A model generated the notes under the pieces. It did no database searches and had not been told where the DNA came from. It worked only from the letters and a program-made list of their open reading frames with translations. Made by a program: the position numbers and the translations under genes. Positions 22,983-30,361 of a DNA stretch of 43,197 bases are shown piece by piece (position 1 is the first letter of the stretch; the number at the start of each line of letters is the position of its first letter). The DNA lies in NCBI GenBank assembly GCA_937928545.1, contig CALGJQ010000050.1, positions 1-43,197 on the forward strand, in the 5' to 3' direction. The DNA comes from an uncultured Verrucomicrobiales bacterium (GTDB taxonomy: Bacteria; Verrucomicrobiota; Verrucomicrobiia; Verrucomicrobiales; Akkermansiaceae).

Positions 22983-23759
22983 ATGGACCGACCCGATGGA
23001 CGCGCAATTCCCGATCTCCGCCCGATTTCCTTCATTCCCAATGTAGCGCCCCATGCCACCGGCTCGGTTCTCGTTTCCTTTGGCAACACCCGCGTTATCT
23101 GCGCCGCCACGATCGAGGAAAACGTTCCCCGCTGGATGAAATTTCAAAACGTCGAAGGTGGCTGGATCAGCGCCGAGTATTCCATGCTCCCCTACTCCAC
23201 CCACGACCGGAAGCAGCGCGATATCAGCCGCGGAAAGCTCGATGGCCGCTCGTCCGAGATCCAACGCCTCATCGGCCGCTCCCTGCGCGCCGTCATTGAC
23301 CTCAAAAAGCTCGGCAAACGTACCATCTGGATCGATTGCGACGTCCTCCAAGCCGACGGCGGCACCCGCACCGCCTCCATCACCGGAGGATGCGTCGCCG
23401 CAGCCATCGCGCTCAACAAACTCATGGCCCAAGGGAAGCTCAAGGACTTCCCCCTCAAAAAACTCGTCGCCGCCGTCAGTGCCGGGATCTACCAAGGCGA
23501 GGCCATTCTTGATCTCAACTACCCCGAAGACCGCGACGCCTCGGTCGACTTCAACGTCGTCATGACCGAAAGCGGCGAATACGTCGAACTCCAAGGCAGC
23601 GGCGAAGAAGACGTCTTCACCAACGAGCAAATGACCGCGATGCTCGACCTTTCACGCGCGGGAATCGAGACCCTCGTCGAGCTCCAAAAAGAGGCCATTT
23701 TAGCCGCCGACCAAGCCACCGGAGCCGACCTCGAAGGCCTCGCCGACGCATTTAAGTAA
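22983..23759 (+). CDS. rph: Ribonuclease PH
   Basis: 258 residues, normal length or slightly long at the C-terminus. It begins MDRPDGRAIPDLRPISF and has GSVLVSFGNTRVICAAT, EYSMLPYSTHDRKQRD, SSEIQRLIGRSLRAV, TIWIDCDVLQADGGTRTASITG (phosphate/tRNA-binding region) and DLNYPEDRDASVDFNVVMT. RNase PH is a phosphorolytic exonuclease that trims the 3' end of tRNA precursors and degrades structured RNA, forming a hexameric ring. The gene stands alone between rpsN (divergent) and the pseudopilin array. Confidence 0.96.
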   Translation: MDRPDGRAIPDLRPISFIPNVAPHATGSVLVSFGNTRVICAATIEENVPRWMKFQNVEGGWISAEYSMLPYSTHDRKQRDISRGKLDGRSSEIQRLIGRSLRAVIDLKKLGKRTIWIDCDVLQADGGTRTASITGGCVAAAIALNKLMAQGKLKDFPLKKLVAAVSAGIYQGEAILDLNYPEDRDASVDFNVVMTESGEYVELQGSGEEDVFTNEQMTAMLDLSRAGIETLVELQKEAILAADQATGADLEGLADAFK

Positions 23760-23883
23760 CACAGCTTTAGCCTTTTATCTTGCGGTGCTTTCACCACGGA
23801 TTACCTTTGGTTGTCGGTTTCTGTTTTTGCAGGACCGTCATATAAAAAACCGGAGGAAATTTCCTCCAACCATAAACAAGATA

Positions 23884-24585
23884 ATGAAACAGACAAAAAA
23901 ACAAACAAAGAAGGGCTTCACCTTGGTGGAGCTTCTCGTGGTGATCGCGATCATCGCAGTTCTTGCCGGAATTGCGACTCCGCTCATCCTCAGGGCTCAA
24001 AAAGCCGGAGCACGGACTGAGGCATTGAATAATGCCAAAGCCATCGCCGGTGGACTTGTGAGCTTTAAAACCGATAAAGGTGCCTATCCATGCGCATACA
24101 CTCGCGAACAGCTTGAGAGCGACGGCATTGACAACCTTCCTCCGGGAGAAGATGCCAATGCATACCTCGCACAGCTCGTGGCCACCGAAGTCATTGACTC
24201 CGAGACCTACTTCTACGCTTCTGGCGTAAAAGGAGCGGTGAAGGGCGACGACATCATCGGTAGTTCTGATAAGCTTCTCGCCCGTGGTGAGAATGGCTTC
24301 TCATACATCATGACCGAAGACGAAGAAGCACTCTCCGATGTGAAGAGTATCACTCCTCTCGTCATTGCTCCTGTCAAGAGCGGCGGTGAAAACCCAATCT
24401 TCGATGGCAATCCTTACGCTGACTACTACGTCTACGGCGCAGTCGACGGCTCAGGCAAGCAGGGTAAAGTTGGTAAAGAAGGCCAGGCTATGTCCAAAGG
24501 ACGTGACAGCCTCTTCCAGACCGGAACAGACTCACTCTTCGGTGACGAAATTCCCATCATCAAGACCCCAACCGGCATCAACTAG
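23884..24585 (+). CDS. Pseudopilin-like protein 1 with complete prepilin cleavage motif
   Basis: 233 residues from ATG 23884 (the open frame up to 23785 is not protein-like). The N-terminus MKQTKKQTKKGFTLVELLVV has the prepilin peptidase motif with Gly before Phe and Glu at mature position 5, then a hydrophobic helix to about residue 33. The rest is a globular domain with EALNNAKAIAGGLVSFKTDKG, DANAYLAQLVATEVIDSETYF, DYYVYGAVDGSGKQG and DSLFGDEIPIIKTPTGIN, shared by all five tandem copies. Type IV pilins and T2SS pseudopilins are cleaved and assembled in the inner membrane; whether this protein joins a pilus-like fibre is not known. It is the only member with the full motif and is probably the founder. 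A terminator follows at 24614. Confidence 0.85.
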   Translation: MKQTKKQTKKGFTLVELLVVIAIIAVLAGIATPLILRAQKAGARTEALNNAKAIAGGLVSFKTDKGAYPCAYTREQLESDGIDNLPPGEDANAYLAQLVATEVIDSETYFYASGVKGAVKGDDIIGSSDKLLARGENGFSYIMTEDEEALSDVKSITPLVIAPVKSGGENPIFDGNPYADYYVYGAVDGSGKQGKVGKEGQAMSKGRDSLFQTGTDSLFGDEIPIIKTPTGIN

Positions 24586-24700
24586 ATCCGGACCACTCGA
24601 TTTTTTCGACCAAAGCGGACCTCTTGCGAGGTCCGCTTTTTTTATGTTAGAGTCAGATCATGGGAAAGGAGCCAAAAAGGAGAATGGGATGGAAAGGGCT
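24535..24700 (+). repeat. 166-bp direct repeat, copy 1 (gene end, terminator and next gene start)
   Basis: Matches 25302-25467 with two differences over 166 bp (offset 767 bp). It includes the last 17 codons of pseudopilin gene 1, its terminator, and the leader and first 14 codons of gene 2. Confidence 0.95.
24614..24643 (+). terminator. Rho-independent terminator after pseudopilin gene 1
   Basis: AGCGGACCTC, TTGC loop, GAGGTCCGCT, then seven T (24637-24643). It is a canonical terminator, 28 bp after the stop at 24585, and it is duplicated at 25381-25410. Confidence 0.95.
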
Positions 24701-25352
24701 GCTTTTTCTCCTCCTCGTCAGCACCGTTCTTATCGGCCTTGCTACTCCCCTCATCCTCAGGGCTCAAGTTGCGGGAAATCGCACCCTCGCCCTCTCCGGT
24801 TGCAAAGCCCTCGCTGGTGGCCTGGTCTCATTCAAAACAGAATACGGCGACTACCCTTGCTCCAGAACTCGCGAGCTCCTCATCTCGAAAGGCTCCACCA
24901 ATCTCCGCCCCGACACCGATGCCAACTCCTACCTCGCCCAACTGATCGCGGCTGAAGTCGTCGACTCCGAAACCTTCTTCCACTGCAAAGCTGGGAAGGG
25001 TTACCACAAAGGAGACGACGAGACTGCCACCGCCGAGAAACTCCTCGCCCCCGGTGAAAACAGCTACGCCTACATCATGTTTCAAGGCGAACGCCCACTC
25101 ACCTGCGTCCCAAGCATCACCCCCATCGTGATCGCCCCCATCGTCTCCGGCGGTGCCACACCCAGCTTCGACCCCACCCTCTTCGGAGATTACTACGTCT
25201 ATGGCGCAGTCGATGGCTCCGGCAAACAAGGTAAGATCTCCCCAAGCGGCGTCCCCCTCTCCAAAGGCCGCACCCACCTCTTTCAAACTGGCACAGACTC
25301 TCTCTTCGGTGACGAAATTCCCATCATCAAGACCCCAACCGGCATCAACTAG
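24660..25352 (+). CDS. Pseudopilin-like paralogue 2 without cleavage motif
   Basis: 230 residues. The N-terminus MGKEPKRRMGWKGLLFLLLV keeps a positively charged start and a hydrophobic helix but lacks GFTLVE. The globular domain matches copy 1 closely: SGCKALAGGLVSFKTEYGDYPC, DANSYLAQLIAAEVVDSETFFHC, GDYYVYGAVDGSGKQGKISP, and the identical C-terminus DSLFGDEIPIIKTPTGIN. It should be an inner-membrane anchored protein rather than a processed pilin. Its 3' end and the start of the next gene are near identical to those of copy 1, pointing to a recent tandem duplication. Confidence 0.75.
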   Translation: MGKEPKRRMGWKGLLFLLLVSTVLIGLATPLILRAQVAGNRTLALSGCKALAGGLVSFKTEYGDYPCSRTRELLISKGSTNLRPDTDANSYLAQLIAAEVVDSETFFHCKAGKGYHKGDDETATAEKLLAPGENSYAYIMFQGERPLTCVPSITPIVIAPIVSGGATPSFDPTLFGDYYVYGAVDGSGKQGKISPSGVPLSKGRTHLFQTGTDSLFGDEIPIIKTPTGIN

Positions 25353-25467
25353 ATCCGGACCACTCGATTTTTTCGACCAAAGCGGACCTCTTGCGAGGTC
25401 CGCTTTTTTTATGTTAGAGTCAGGTCATGGGAAAAGAGCCAAAAAGGAGAATGGGATGGAAAGGGCT
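25302..25467 (+). repeat. 166-bp direct repeat, copy 2
   Basis: Second copy of the unit at 24535-24700, with two mismatches. It spans the end of pseudopilin gene 2, its terminator and the start of gene 3. Confidence 0.95.
25381..25410 (+). terminator. Rho-independent terminator after pseudopilin gene 2
   Basis: Exact duplicate of the terminator at 24614-24643: 10-bp stem, TTGC loop and a T-run, 28 bp after the stop at 25352. Confidence 0.95.
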
Positions 25468-26119
25468 CCTTTTCTTAGCAGCGATTGTCTTCGTCATTCT
25501 CGGCATAGGTTGCCTTAGCATCGAACGAATTTTGCTCTCGAAAAAACGCAGTATCGCGATCCTAAATTGTCACTCCATTGCCCGAAGCCTTAGCGACTTC
25601 AAAACAGAATTTGGAGACTACCCTTGTCCCGAAACAAGAGAACTTCTCGTAAAAAGAGGAATAAAAAAGGTTCCAGCTGGAACTGACGCGAATAGCTATC
25701 TCGCTCAACTCATCGTCACAAAGATGATCGACTCAGAAACCAACTTCTACTGCGAAATTGGTAAGGGCTACCACAGACCAGATGACAGAACCTCTACCCT
25801 CAACGAAATTCTCGCTCCGGGTGAAAACATCTATGCATACGTGATGGCCCAAGACAACAGACCTCTGACCCAAGTAAAAAATGCCAGTCCCCTTGTCATC
25901 GCCCCCATAATGTCTGGAGGATCGAACCCGACCTTTGATCGAGAGCCTCTCGATAGATACTTTGTTTACGGGGCAGTCGATGGCTCCACTAGATCCGGTA
26001 GGATTGGCACATTTGGAGAAGCCAAATCCAAAGGCCGCAATCACCTCTTCCAAAGCGGAAAAGACTCCCTCTTCGGCGACCAAATCCCCGACGTCAAAAT
26101 CCCCACCCGCAAATACTAA
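25427..26119 (+). CDS. Pseudopilin-like paralogue 3 (diverged)
   Basis: 230 residues. The first 13 residues are identical to copy 2 apart from the retained duplication (MGKEPKRRMGWKG), then the hydrophobic helix and globular part are strongly diverged (NCHSIARSLSDFKTEFGDYPC, DANSYLAQLIVTKMIDSETNFYC, RYFVYGAVDGSTRSGRIG, DSLFGDQIPDVKIPT). It lacks GFTLVE. No terminator hairpin follows; the next 211 bp hold repeats shared with other intergenic regions (15-bp core at 26232-26246) but no gene. Confidence 0.75.
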   Translation: MGKEPKRRMGWKGLLFLAAIVFVILGIGCLSIERILLSKKRSIAILNCHSIARSLSDFKTEFGDYPCPETRELLVKRGIKKVPAGTDANSYLAQLIVTKMIDSETNFYCEIGKGYHRPDDRTSTLNEILAPGENIYAYVMAQDNRPLTQVKNASPLVIAPIMSGGSNPTFDREPLDRYFVYGAVDGSTRSGRIGTFGEAKSKGRNHLFQSGKDSLFGDQIPDVKIPTRKY

Positions 26120-26330
26120 CAAACGAGAGCCCCCTAAACCCTTCGCGTCTTAGCGCCTTAGCGGTTAACTCCCCCCCCAACAAAATCCCTCCGCTGCTTT
26201 GCCTAAGGGCTAACTCCGCTTCGCTCCGATTGCTGCTCTGCGTGAGTCTCCTCCCCTAAATCCAAGCTCATTCGCCTGTTTCCTCACGCCTTATCTCGAC
26301 AAATTCCCCCAACTCTGCCAGACTCTTCAA

Positions 26331-27143
26331 ATGGGATATTCTTTTCAAAAAGGCTTCGGCTGGCCACACGTCCTCTTTGTCCTCGTTCTCATCGTCGTCC
26401 TCGCTGGTATTTTCCTCCCCCTCACCTTCAGTCGCTCTGGTGGTCCTCGCACCGAAACTCTATACAATGCCAAAGCCATCGCCGGTGGCCTCGTCAGTTT
26501 CAAAACCGATCACGGCGCCTACCCATGCGCCTACACTCGAAAAGTGCTCGAAGAAAAAGGCCTCAAACTCCCTCCCGGAAATGATGCCAACGCTTACCTC
26601 GCTCAACTCATCGTCACCGAGGTTATCGATTCTGAAACCTATTTCCACGCCGCCAACATGCCCGGAATCATCAAAGGCGACGACTACATCAAAACCCCCG
26701 AAAAAATCCTCTCCAAGGGTGAAAACGGCCTCGCTTACATCATGACCAGCAATGAGGAAGCCCTCTCCGACGTCAAGAGCATCACCCCTCTCGTCATCGC
26801 CCCCATCCTCTCCAACGGAGAAATCCCCACCTTCAATCCCGAACCTTACCAAGACTACTATGTCTACGGCGCAGTCGACGGCTCCGGCAAACAGGGTAAA
26901 ATCTCCCCACGCGGACACGCCATGTCCAAAGATCGCGCCCACCTCTTCCAAACTGGCTCAGACTCCCTCTTCGGTGACGAAATTCCCATCATCAAAATGC
27001 CCCGCCAAGCCTCTTCCCCCTCAAAAAGCACCTCCTCCTCAGCTTTCTACTACCTTCTCCTCATCCCCGTAGTCGCCTTCTTTTGGTGGACTGCCTCCCC
27101 ATCCAAGCAAGCCCCGCCAGAAGACCCCATTCCAGAATACTAA
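26331..27143 (+). CDS. Pseudopilin-like paralogue 4 with extra C-terminal membrane helix
   Basis: 270 residues. It starts MGYSFQKGFGWPHVLFVLVL: the glycine and phenylalanine remain but TLVE is replaced. The globular domain follows (NAKAIAGGLVSFKTDHGAYPC, DANAYLAQLIVTEVIDSETYF, DYYVYGAVDGSGKQGKISPRG, DSLFGDEIPIIKM). Unlike the other copies it continues for about 45 residues with a Ser-rich linker, a hydrophobic helix (FYYLLLIPVVAFFWW) and a PEDPIPEY tail, so both ends may be membrane-bound. Its upstream sequence (26297-26340) resembles that of copy 5. Confidence 0.75.
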   Translation: MGYSFQKGFGWPHVLFVLVLIVVLAGIFLPLTFSRSGGPRTETLYNAKAIAGGLVSFKTDHGAYPCAYTRKVLEEKGLKLPPGNDANAYLAQLIVTEVIDSETYFHAANMPGIIKGDDYIKTPEKILSKGENGLAYIMTSNEEALSDVKSITPLVIAPILSNGEIPTFNPEPYQDYYVYGAVDGSGKQGKISPRGHAMSKDRAHLFQTGSDSLFGDEIPIIKMPRQASSPSKSTSSSAFYYLLLIPVVAFFWWTASPSKQAPPEDPIPEY

Positions 27144-27148
27144 CGGAG

Positions 27149-27168
27149 GGACACTCTCCAGAGTGTCC
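27149..27168. repeat. Short palindrome GGACACTCT..AGAGTGTCC
   Basis: Two 9-bp arms around a CC centre, directly after the stop of pseudopilin gene 4. A related palindrome is at 27267-27286. It may be a REP-like intergenic element. Confidence 0.8.
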
Positions 27169-27266
27169 AAATCCCAAAAACCTCGTCGACAACATCGAAG
27201 TCATACCCCTCACCGAATTCCGGGACCAACATTAACCCCCGGCGTTCCTGCACCATCCGCCCGGAA

Positions 27267-27286
27267 GGACACTTTGGAAAGTGTCC
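27267..27286. repeat. Short palindrome GGACACTTT..AAAGTGTCC
   Basis: Second member of the pair, 9-bp arms around a GG centre, with the base changes in each arm compensated by its partner. This suggests that base pairing is conserved. Confidence 0.8.
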
Positions 27287-27365
27287 TCCCCGCCCCCAAC
27301 ACACAGAGCGCCCTGACAACGCAAGCCATCTCGACAAAACCTCCCAGCTCTGGCAGACTCCTCAA

Positions 27366-28058
27366 ATGGGATATTCTCACCAAAAAGGCTTCGGCTGGCC
27401 GCACGTTATTTTCGCCATCATCTGCCTCATTGTTCTAGCGGGAATGATTCTACCACTTATTCAAAGGAACCCCTACAACAATTCAAAACGTGAAACCCTC
27501 AATAACGCAAAAGCCATCGCCAGTGGACTTGCCTCCTTCAAAGAAGAATACGGAACCTACCCCTGTGCAGAAACCCGTGAACTCCTCCTTAATAAATCCC
27601 ACGATAACCTTAGAAACTCTGACGACGCCAACGCTTACCTCTCTCAGCTCATCGTCACTGAAATCATCGATTCTGAAACCTACTTCTGCGCCTCTGGTGT
27701 CAGAGGCGCGATCAAAGGAGACGACATCATCGGCACCGCTGCCAAACTCCTTTCCCGAGGCGAAAACTCCTTCGCTTACCTCATGGCAAAAGGGAATAAG
27801 CCTCTCAAAGACGTAACGAGCATCACTCCTCTCGTCATGGCCCCGATCATCAAATCCGATGGTGAGGTCCCCCTCTTCGATCCCAATCCCTACGCCGACT
27901 TCTACGTCTACGGCGCGGTCGATGGCTCCGGAAAAATCGGCAAAATCAGCCCAGAAGGTCTCCCCCTCTCCAAAGGCCGCACCCACCTCTTCCAAACCGG
28001 CCAAGACTCCCTCTTCGGCGACGAAACCCCTGTCGTCAAATACCCCCTCGGGTTCTAA
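27366..28058 (+). CDS. Pseudopilin-like paralogue 5
   Basis: 230 residues. It begins MGYSHQKGFGWPHVIFAIIC, like copy 4, and keeps the domain signature (NAKAIASGLASFKEEYGTYPC, DANAYLSQLIVTEIIDSETYF, DFYVYGAVDGSGKIGKISP, DSLFGDETPVVKYP). No GFTLVE motif. The 5' leader resembles that of copy 4, so copies 4 and 5 form one pair and copies 2 and 3 another. The last gene of the array; the next gene is 97 bp away. Confidence 0.75.
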   Translation: MGYSHQKGFGWPHVIFAIICLIVLAGMILPLIQRNPYNNSKRETLNNAKAIASGLASFKEEYGTYPCAETRELLLNKSHDNLRNSDDANAYLSQLIVTEIIDSETYFCASGVRGAIKGDDIIGTAAKLLSRGENSFAYLMAKGNKPLKDVTSITPLVMAPIIKSDGEVPLFDPNPYADFYVYGAVDGSGKIGKISPEGLPLSKGRTHLFQTGQDSLFGDETPVVKYPLGF

Positions 28059-28155
28059 ATCCCCCCTCCCTCTGCTGCTCCGCTGCTCTGCGTGAGACCC
28101 TCCCCAAAAACCCATTTGCCGAATCCCAAAGCTCTGTCATCTTAACCCAGAAATC

Positions 28156-28590
28156 ATGGACGAACTCACCACTGAACTCACCCTGAACGAAGGCGCCTTC
28201 ATGCCCTACCCAGTCTCGACCCTGAGTCCCAAAATCGTCCCCAACGATCTCTCAACTTTCAAGTCCCGCGGCATCTCGCAAGTCGAACGCGACCTCCAGC
28301 AAAAGCTCATTCAAATGCGCGAGGAATACATCGCCACCATCGAGCACTTCAACTGGAACAAGCTCGTCTACGAAGCCGACATCAATTTTGAGCCAACCGT
28401 CGGCGAGACCTACCACCTCTACCGCATCCGAGGAAAAAACATCCTCTCCATGATCGGCCCCGACCAATGGCCGCACCCCCACCTCGCCAGCTTCCGGCTC
28501 GACCTCGACCGCCAATGGAAGCTCACCGAAGCCAGCGTAGAAGGACGCTCGCTTTTCTCCGATGATCCCGCTACAGATCTCGGAGCATAA
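28156..28590 (+). CDS. DUF2452 protein
   Basis: 144 residues. PYPVSTLSPKIVPNDLSTFKSRG, HFNWNKLVYEADINFEPTVGETYHLY and LSMIGPDQWP are the pattern I associate with DUF2452, a small soluble family of unknown function. No signal peptide or membrane helix. The stop is two bases before the lpxA start, so the two are probably co-transcribed; this hints, without proof, at a link with envelope lipid synthesis. Confidence 0.8.
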   Translation: MDELTTELTLNEGAFMPYPVSTLSPKIVPNDLSTFKSRGISQVERDLQQKLIQMREEYIATIEHFNWNKLVYEADINFEPTVGETYHLYRIRGKNILSMIGPDQWPHPHLASFRLDLDRQWKLTEASVEGRSLFSDDPATDLGA

Positions 28591-28592
28591 GC

Positions 28593-29363
28593 ATGATTCA
28601 CCCCACCGCGATCATATCCCCCGAAGCCAAAATTGGCAGCGATGTCGAAGTCGGCCCCTACTGCGTCATCGAGGCGAATGTCTCCCTCGGGGACCGCTGC
28701 AAGCTTCACTCCCACGTCGTCATTCACGGCCATAGCGAGATCGGATCGGACAATGAGTTCTTCCCCTTCGCTGCCATCGGCACCAAGTCACAAGACCTCA
28801 AATACGCGGGCGAACCCACCGCCCTCGTCATCGGCGACCACAATGTCTTCCGCGAAAACGCCACCGTGCATCGCGGCACCCTCGAAGGCTCGCCGACCCG
28901 CATCGGTTCGCACAACCTCTGCCTCGCCTACTCCCACATCGCGCACGATTGCCAAGTCGGGAACCACGTCATTCTCTCCAACAACGGAACCCTCGCCGGC
29001 CACGTCCACGTTGACGACCACGCCATCATCTCCGGCCTCAGCGCGGTGCATCAATTCTGCAAAGTCGGCGCTCACTCCATCACCGGCGGCATTTCAAAAA
29101 TCGTCCAAGACATCCCGCCCTTCACCATCGTCGATGGCAACCCCGCCAGCGTGCGCGGCATCAACCAAGTCGGTCTACAACGCCGTGGCTTCAGCGAAGA
29201 AGACACCCGCGCCCTCCGCAGCGCTTACAAAAAGCTCTTCCTCAAAAAGGACAGCAATCTCAGCGAAGCGATCGAGGCAATGGACGAAGACTTGAAAAAG
29301 AACCCTCAAGTGGCCGCGCTTCTCAGCTTCATTGCCGACTCCGAACGCGGCATCATCCGCTAG
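28593..29363 (+). CDS. lpxA: UDP-N-acetylglucosamine acyltransferase LpxA
   Basis: 256 residues, normal LpxA length. The N-terminal two thirds are a left-handed beta-helix of hexapeptide repeats (IHPTAIISPEAKIGSDVEVG, YSHIAHDCQVGNHVILSN with the catalytic second His of HIAHD), then NPASVRGINQVGLQRRGF and a helical C-terminus. LpxA transfers an acyl chain from acyl-ACP to UDP-GlcNAc, the first step of lipid A synthesis, in the cytoplasm. It implies an outer membrane with lipid A. The end overlaps the convergent pfkA stop by 4 bp. Confidence 0.95.
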   Translation: MIHPTAIISPEAKIGSDVEVGPYCVIEANVSLGDRCKLHSHVVIHGHSEIGSDNEFFPFAAIGTKSQDLKYAGEPTALVIGDHNVFRENATVHRGTLEGSPTRIGSHNLCLAYSHIAHDCQVGNHVILSNNGTLAGHVHVDDHAIISGLSAVHQFCKVGAHSITGGISKIVQDIPPFTIVDGNPASVRGINQVGLQRRGFSEEDTRALRSAYKKLFLKKDSNLSEAIEAMDEDLKKNPQVAALLSFIADSERGIIR

Positions 29364-30361
29364 CGACTCAGCCCGCGACAAAGATTGACCAATCCAGGAT
29401 CGCTCTGATGCTTAGTATCCGCGATCTCATTAATCGAAGTCATGCCAAAGGCGCCGTCCTTGAAGGTCACCACCTTGTTAGGCTCACCGGCTTGCAAATT
29501 ATCAATCGCCGTGACCGCAAATTTAAAGGCCATGATCCGATCATAAACAGTCGGTGATCCTCCACGTTGCACGTGTCCTAAAACCGTCAAGCGAGAGTCC
29601 ATCCCCAGAGCATCGCCCATCCAGCGAGTCAGAGCTTCGCCCATTCCAGTTCCCTCGGCCACGATTCCAAGGAGGTATTTTTTTCCCTCAGCGCGCTTCT
29701 CTTTTAGACGCGCGCCAATGCTATCCAGATCGTACTCGATCTCGGGGACCAAACAGACATCTGCATCCGTTGCCAAGGCGCTGATCATCGCGAGATAACC
29801 ACAATCACGCCCCATCGTCTCGATCACAAAAGCTCTCGAAAATGACGACGCGGTATCGCGAATACTATCCACGCTCGAACGGATCATATTCAGCGCCGTA
29901 TCGACCCCGAGGCAATAATCCGTTCCCGAAATATCATTATCAATCGTCGCCGGGATCCCCGCAAAGGGGACCTTGAAATCCGCATAGAACTGGTTGAGTG
30001 CTCCAAAAGATCCGTCTCCTCCAATGATGACCAACTTACCAATCCCCAAACTCTGCAGATTTTCAAAAGCCTGCTTTCGGAACTCATATTCAAAAAACCT
30101 TTTCGAACGAGAAGACCCGAGCGCCGTCCCTCCACGATGGATCAAATCCGAGAGAAATTCATCAGTCGCTGGCTCGATCCATCCTTCGATCAAGCCACGC
30201 AAACCCCACTTTACCAAGTAAGGCTGCATTCCCAACTTACGGGCGTAATCTGCGGCTGATTTGACCGCAGGATTCATCCCGGCAGCATCTCCGCCGGATG
30301 TCATAATGGCTACTTTCTCGCTCAAGGGGGCGAGATGTACCACAGATCCTTCTAAGCTCAA
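29360..30361 (-). CDS. pfkA: 6-phosphofructokinase
   Basis: About 333 residues. VAIMTSGGDAAGMNPAV is the ATP-binding start, IGGDGS (113-118) and PATIDND (137-143, catalytic Asp141) the core, then GRDCGYLA, EGTGMGEA and LGHVQRGGSP. The GGDGS glycine favours ATP over pyrophosphate as the donor; the residue before TIDND is Ala instead of the usual Gly (ATP) or Lys (PPi). The enzyme makes fructose 1,6-bisphosphate in glycolysis. The start is either TTG 30361, which overlaps the phosphatase stop by 4 nt (TTGA), or GTG 30343. Coupling behind two PAS-PP2C genes is unusual. Confidence 0.93.
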   Translation of the reverse strand: MSLEGSVVHLAPLSEKVAIMTSGGDAAGMNPAVKSAADYARKLGMQPYLVKWGLRGLIEGWIEPATDEFLSDLIHRGGTALGSSRSKRFFEYEFRKQAFENLQSLGIGKLVIIGGDGSFGALNQFYADFKVPFAGIPATIDNDISGTDYCLGVDTALNMIRSSVDSIRDTASSFSRAFVIETMGRDCGYLAMISALATDADVCLVPEIEYDLDSIGARLKEKRAEGKKYLLGIVAEGTGMGEALTRWMGDALGMDSRLTVLGHVQRGGSPTVYDRIMAFKFAVTAIDNLQAGEPNKVVTFKDGAFGMTSINEIADTKHQSDPGLVNLCRGLSR

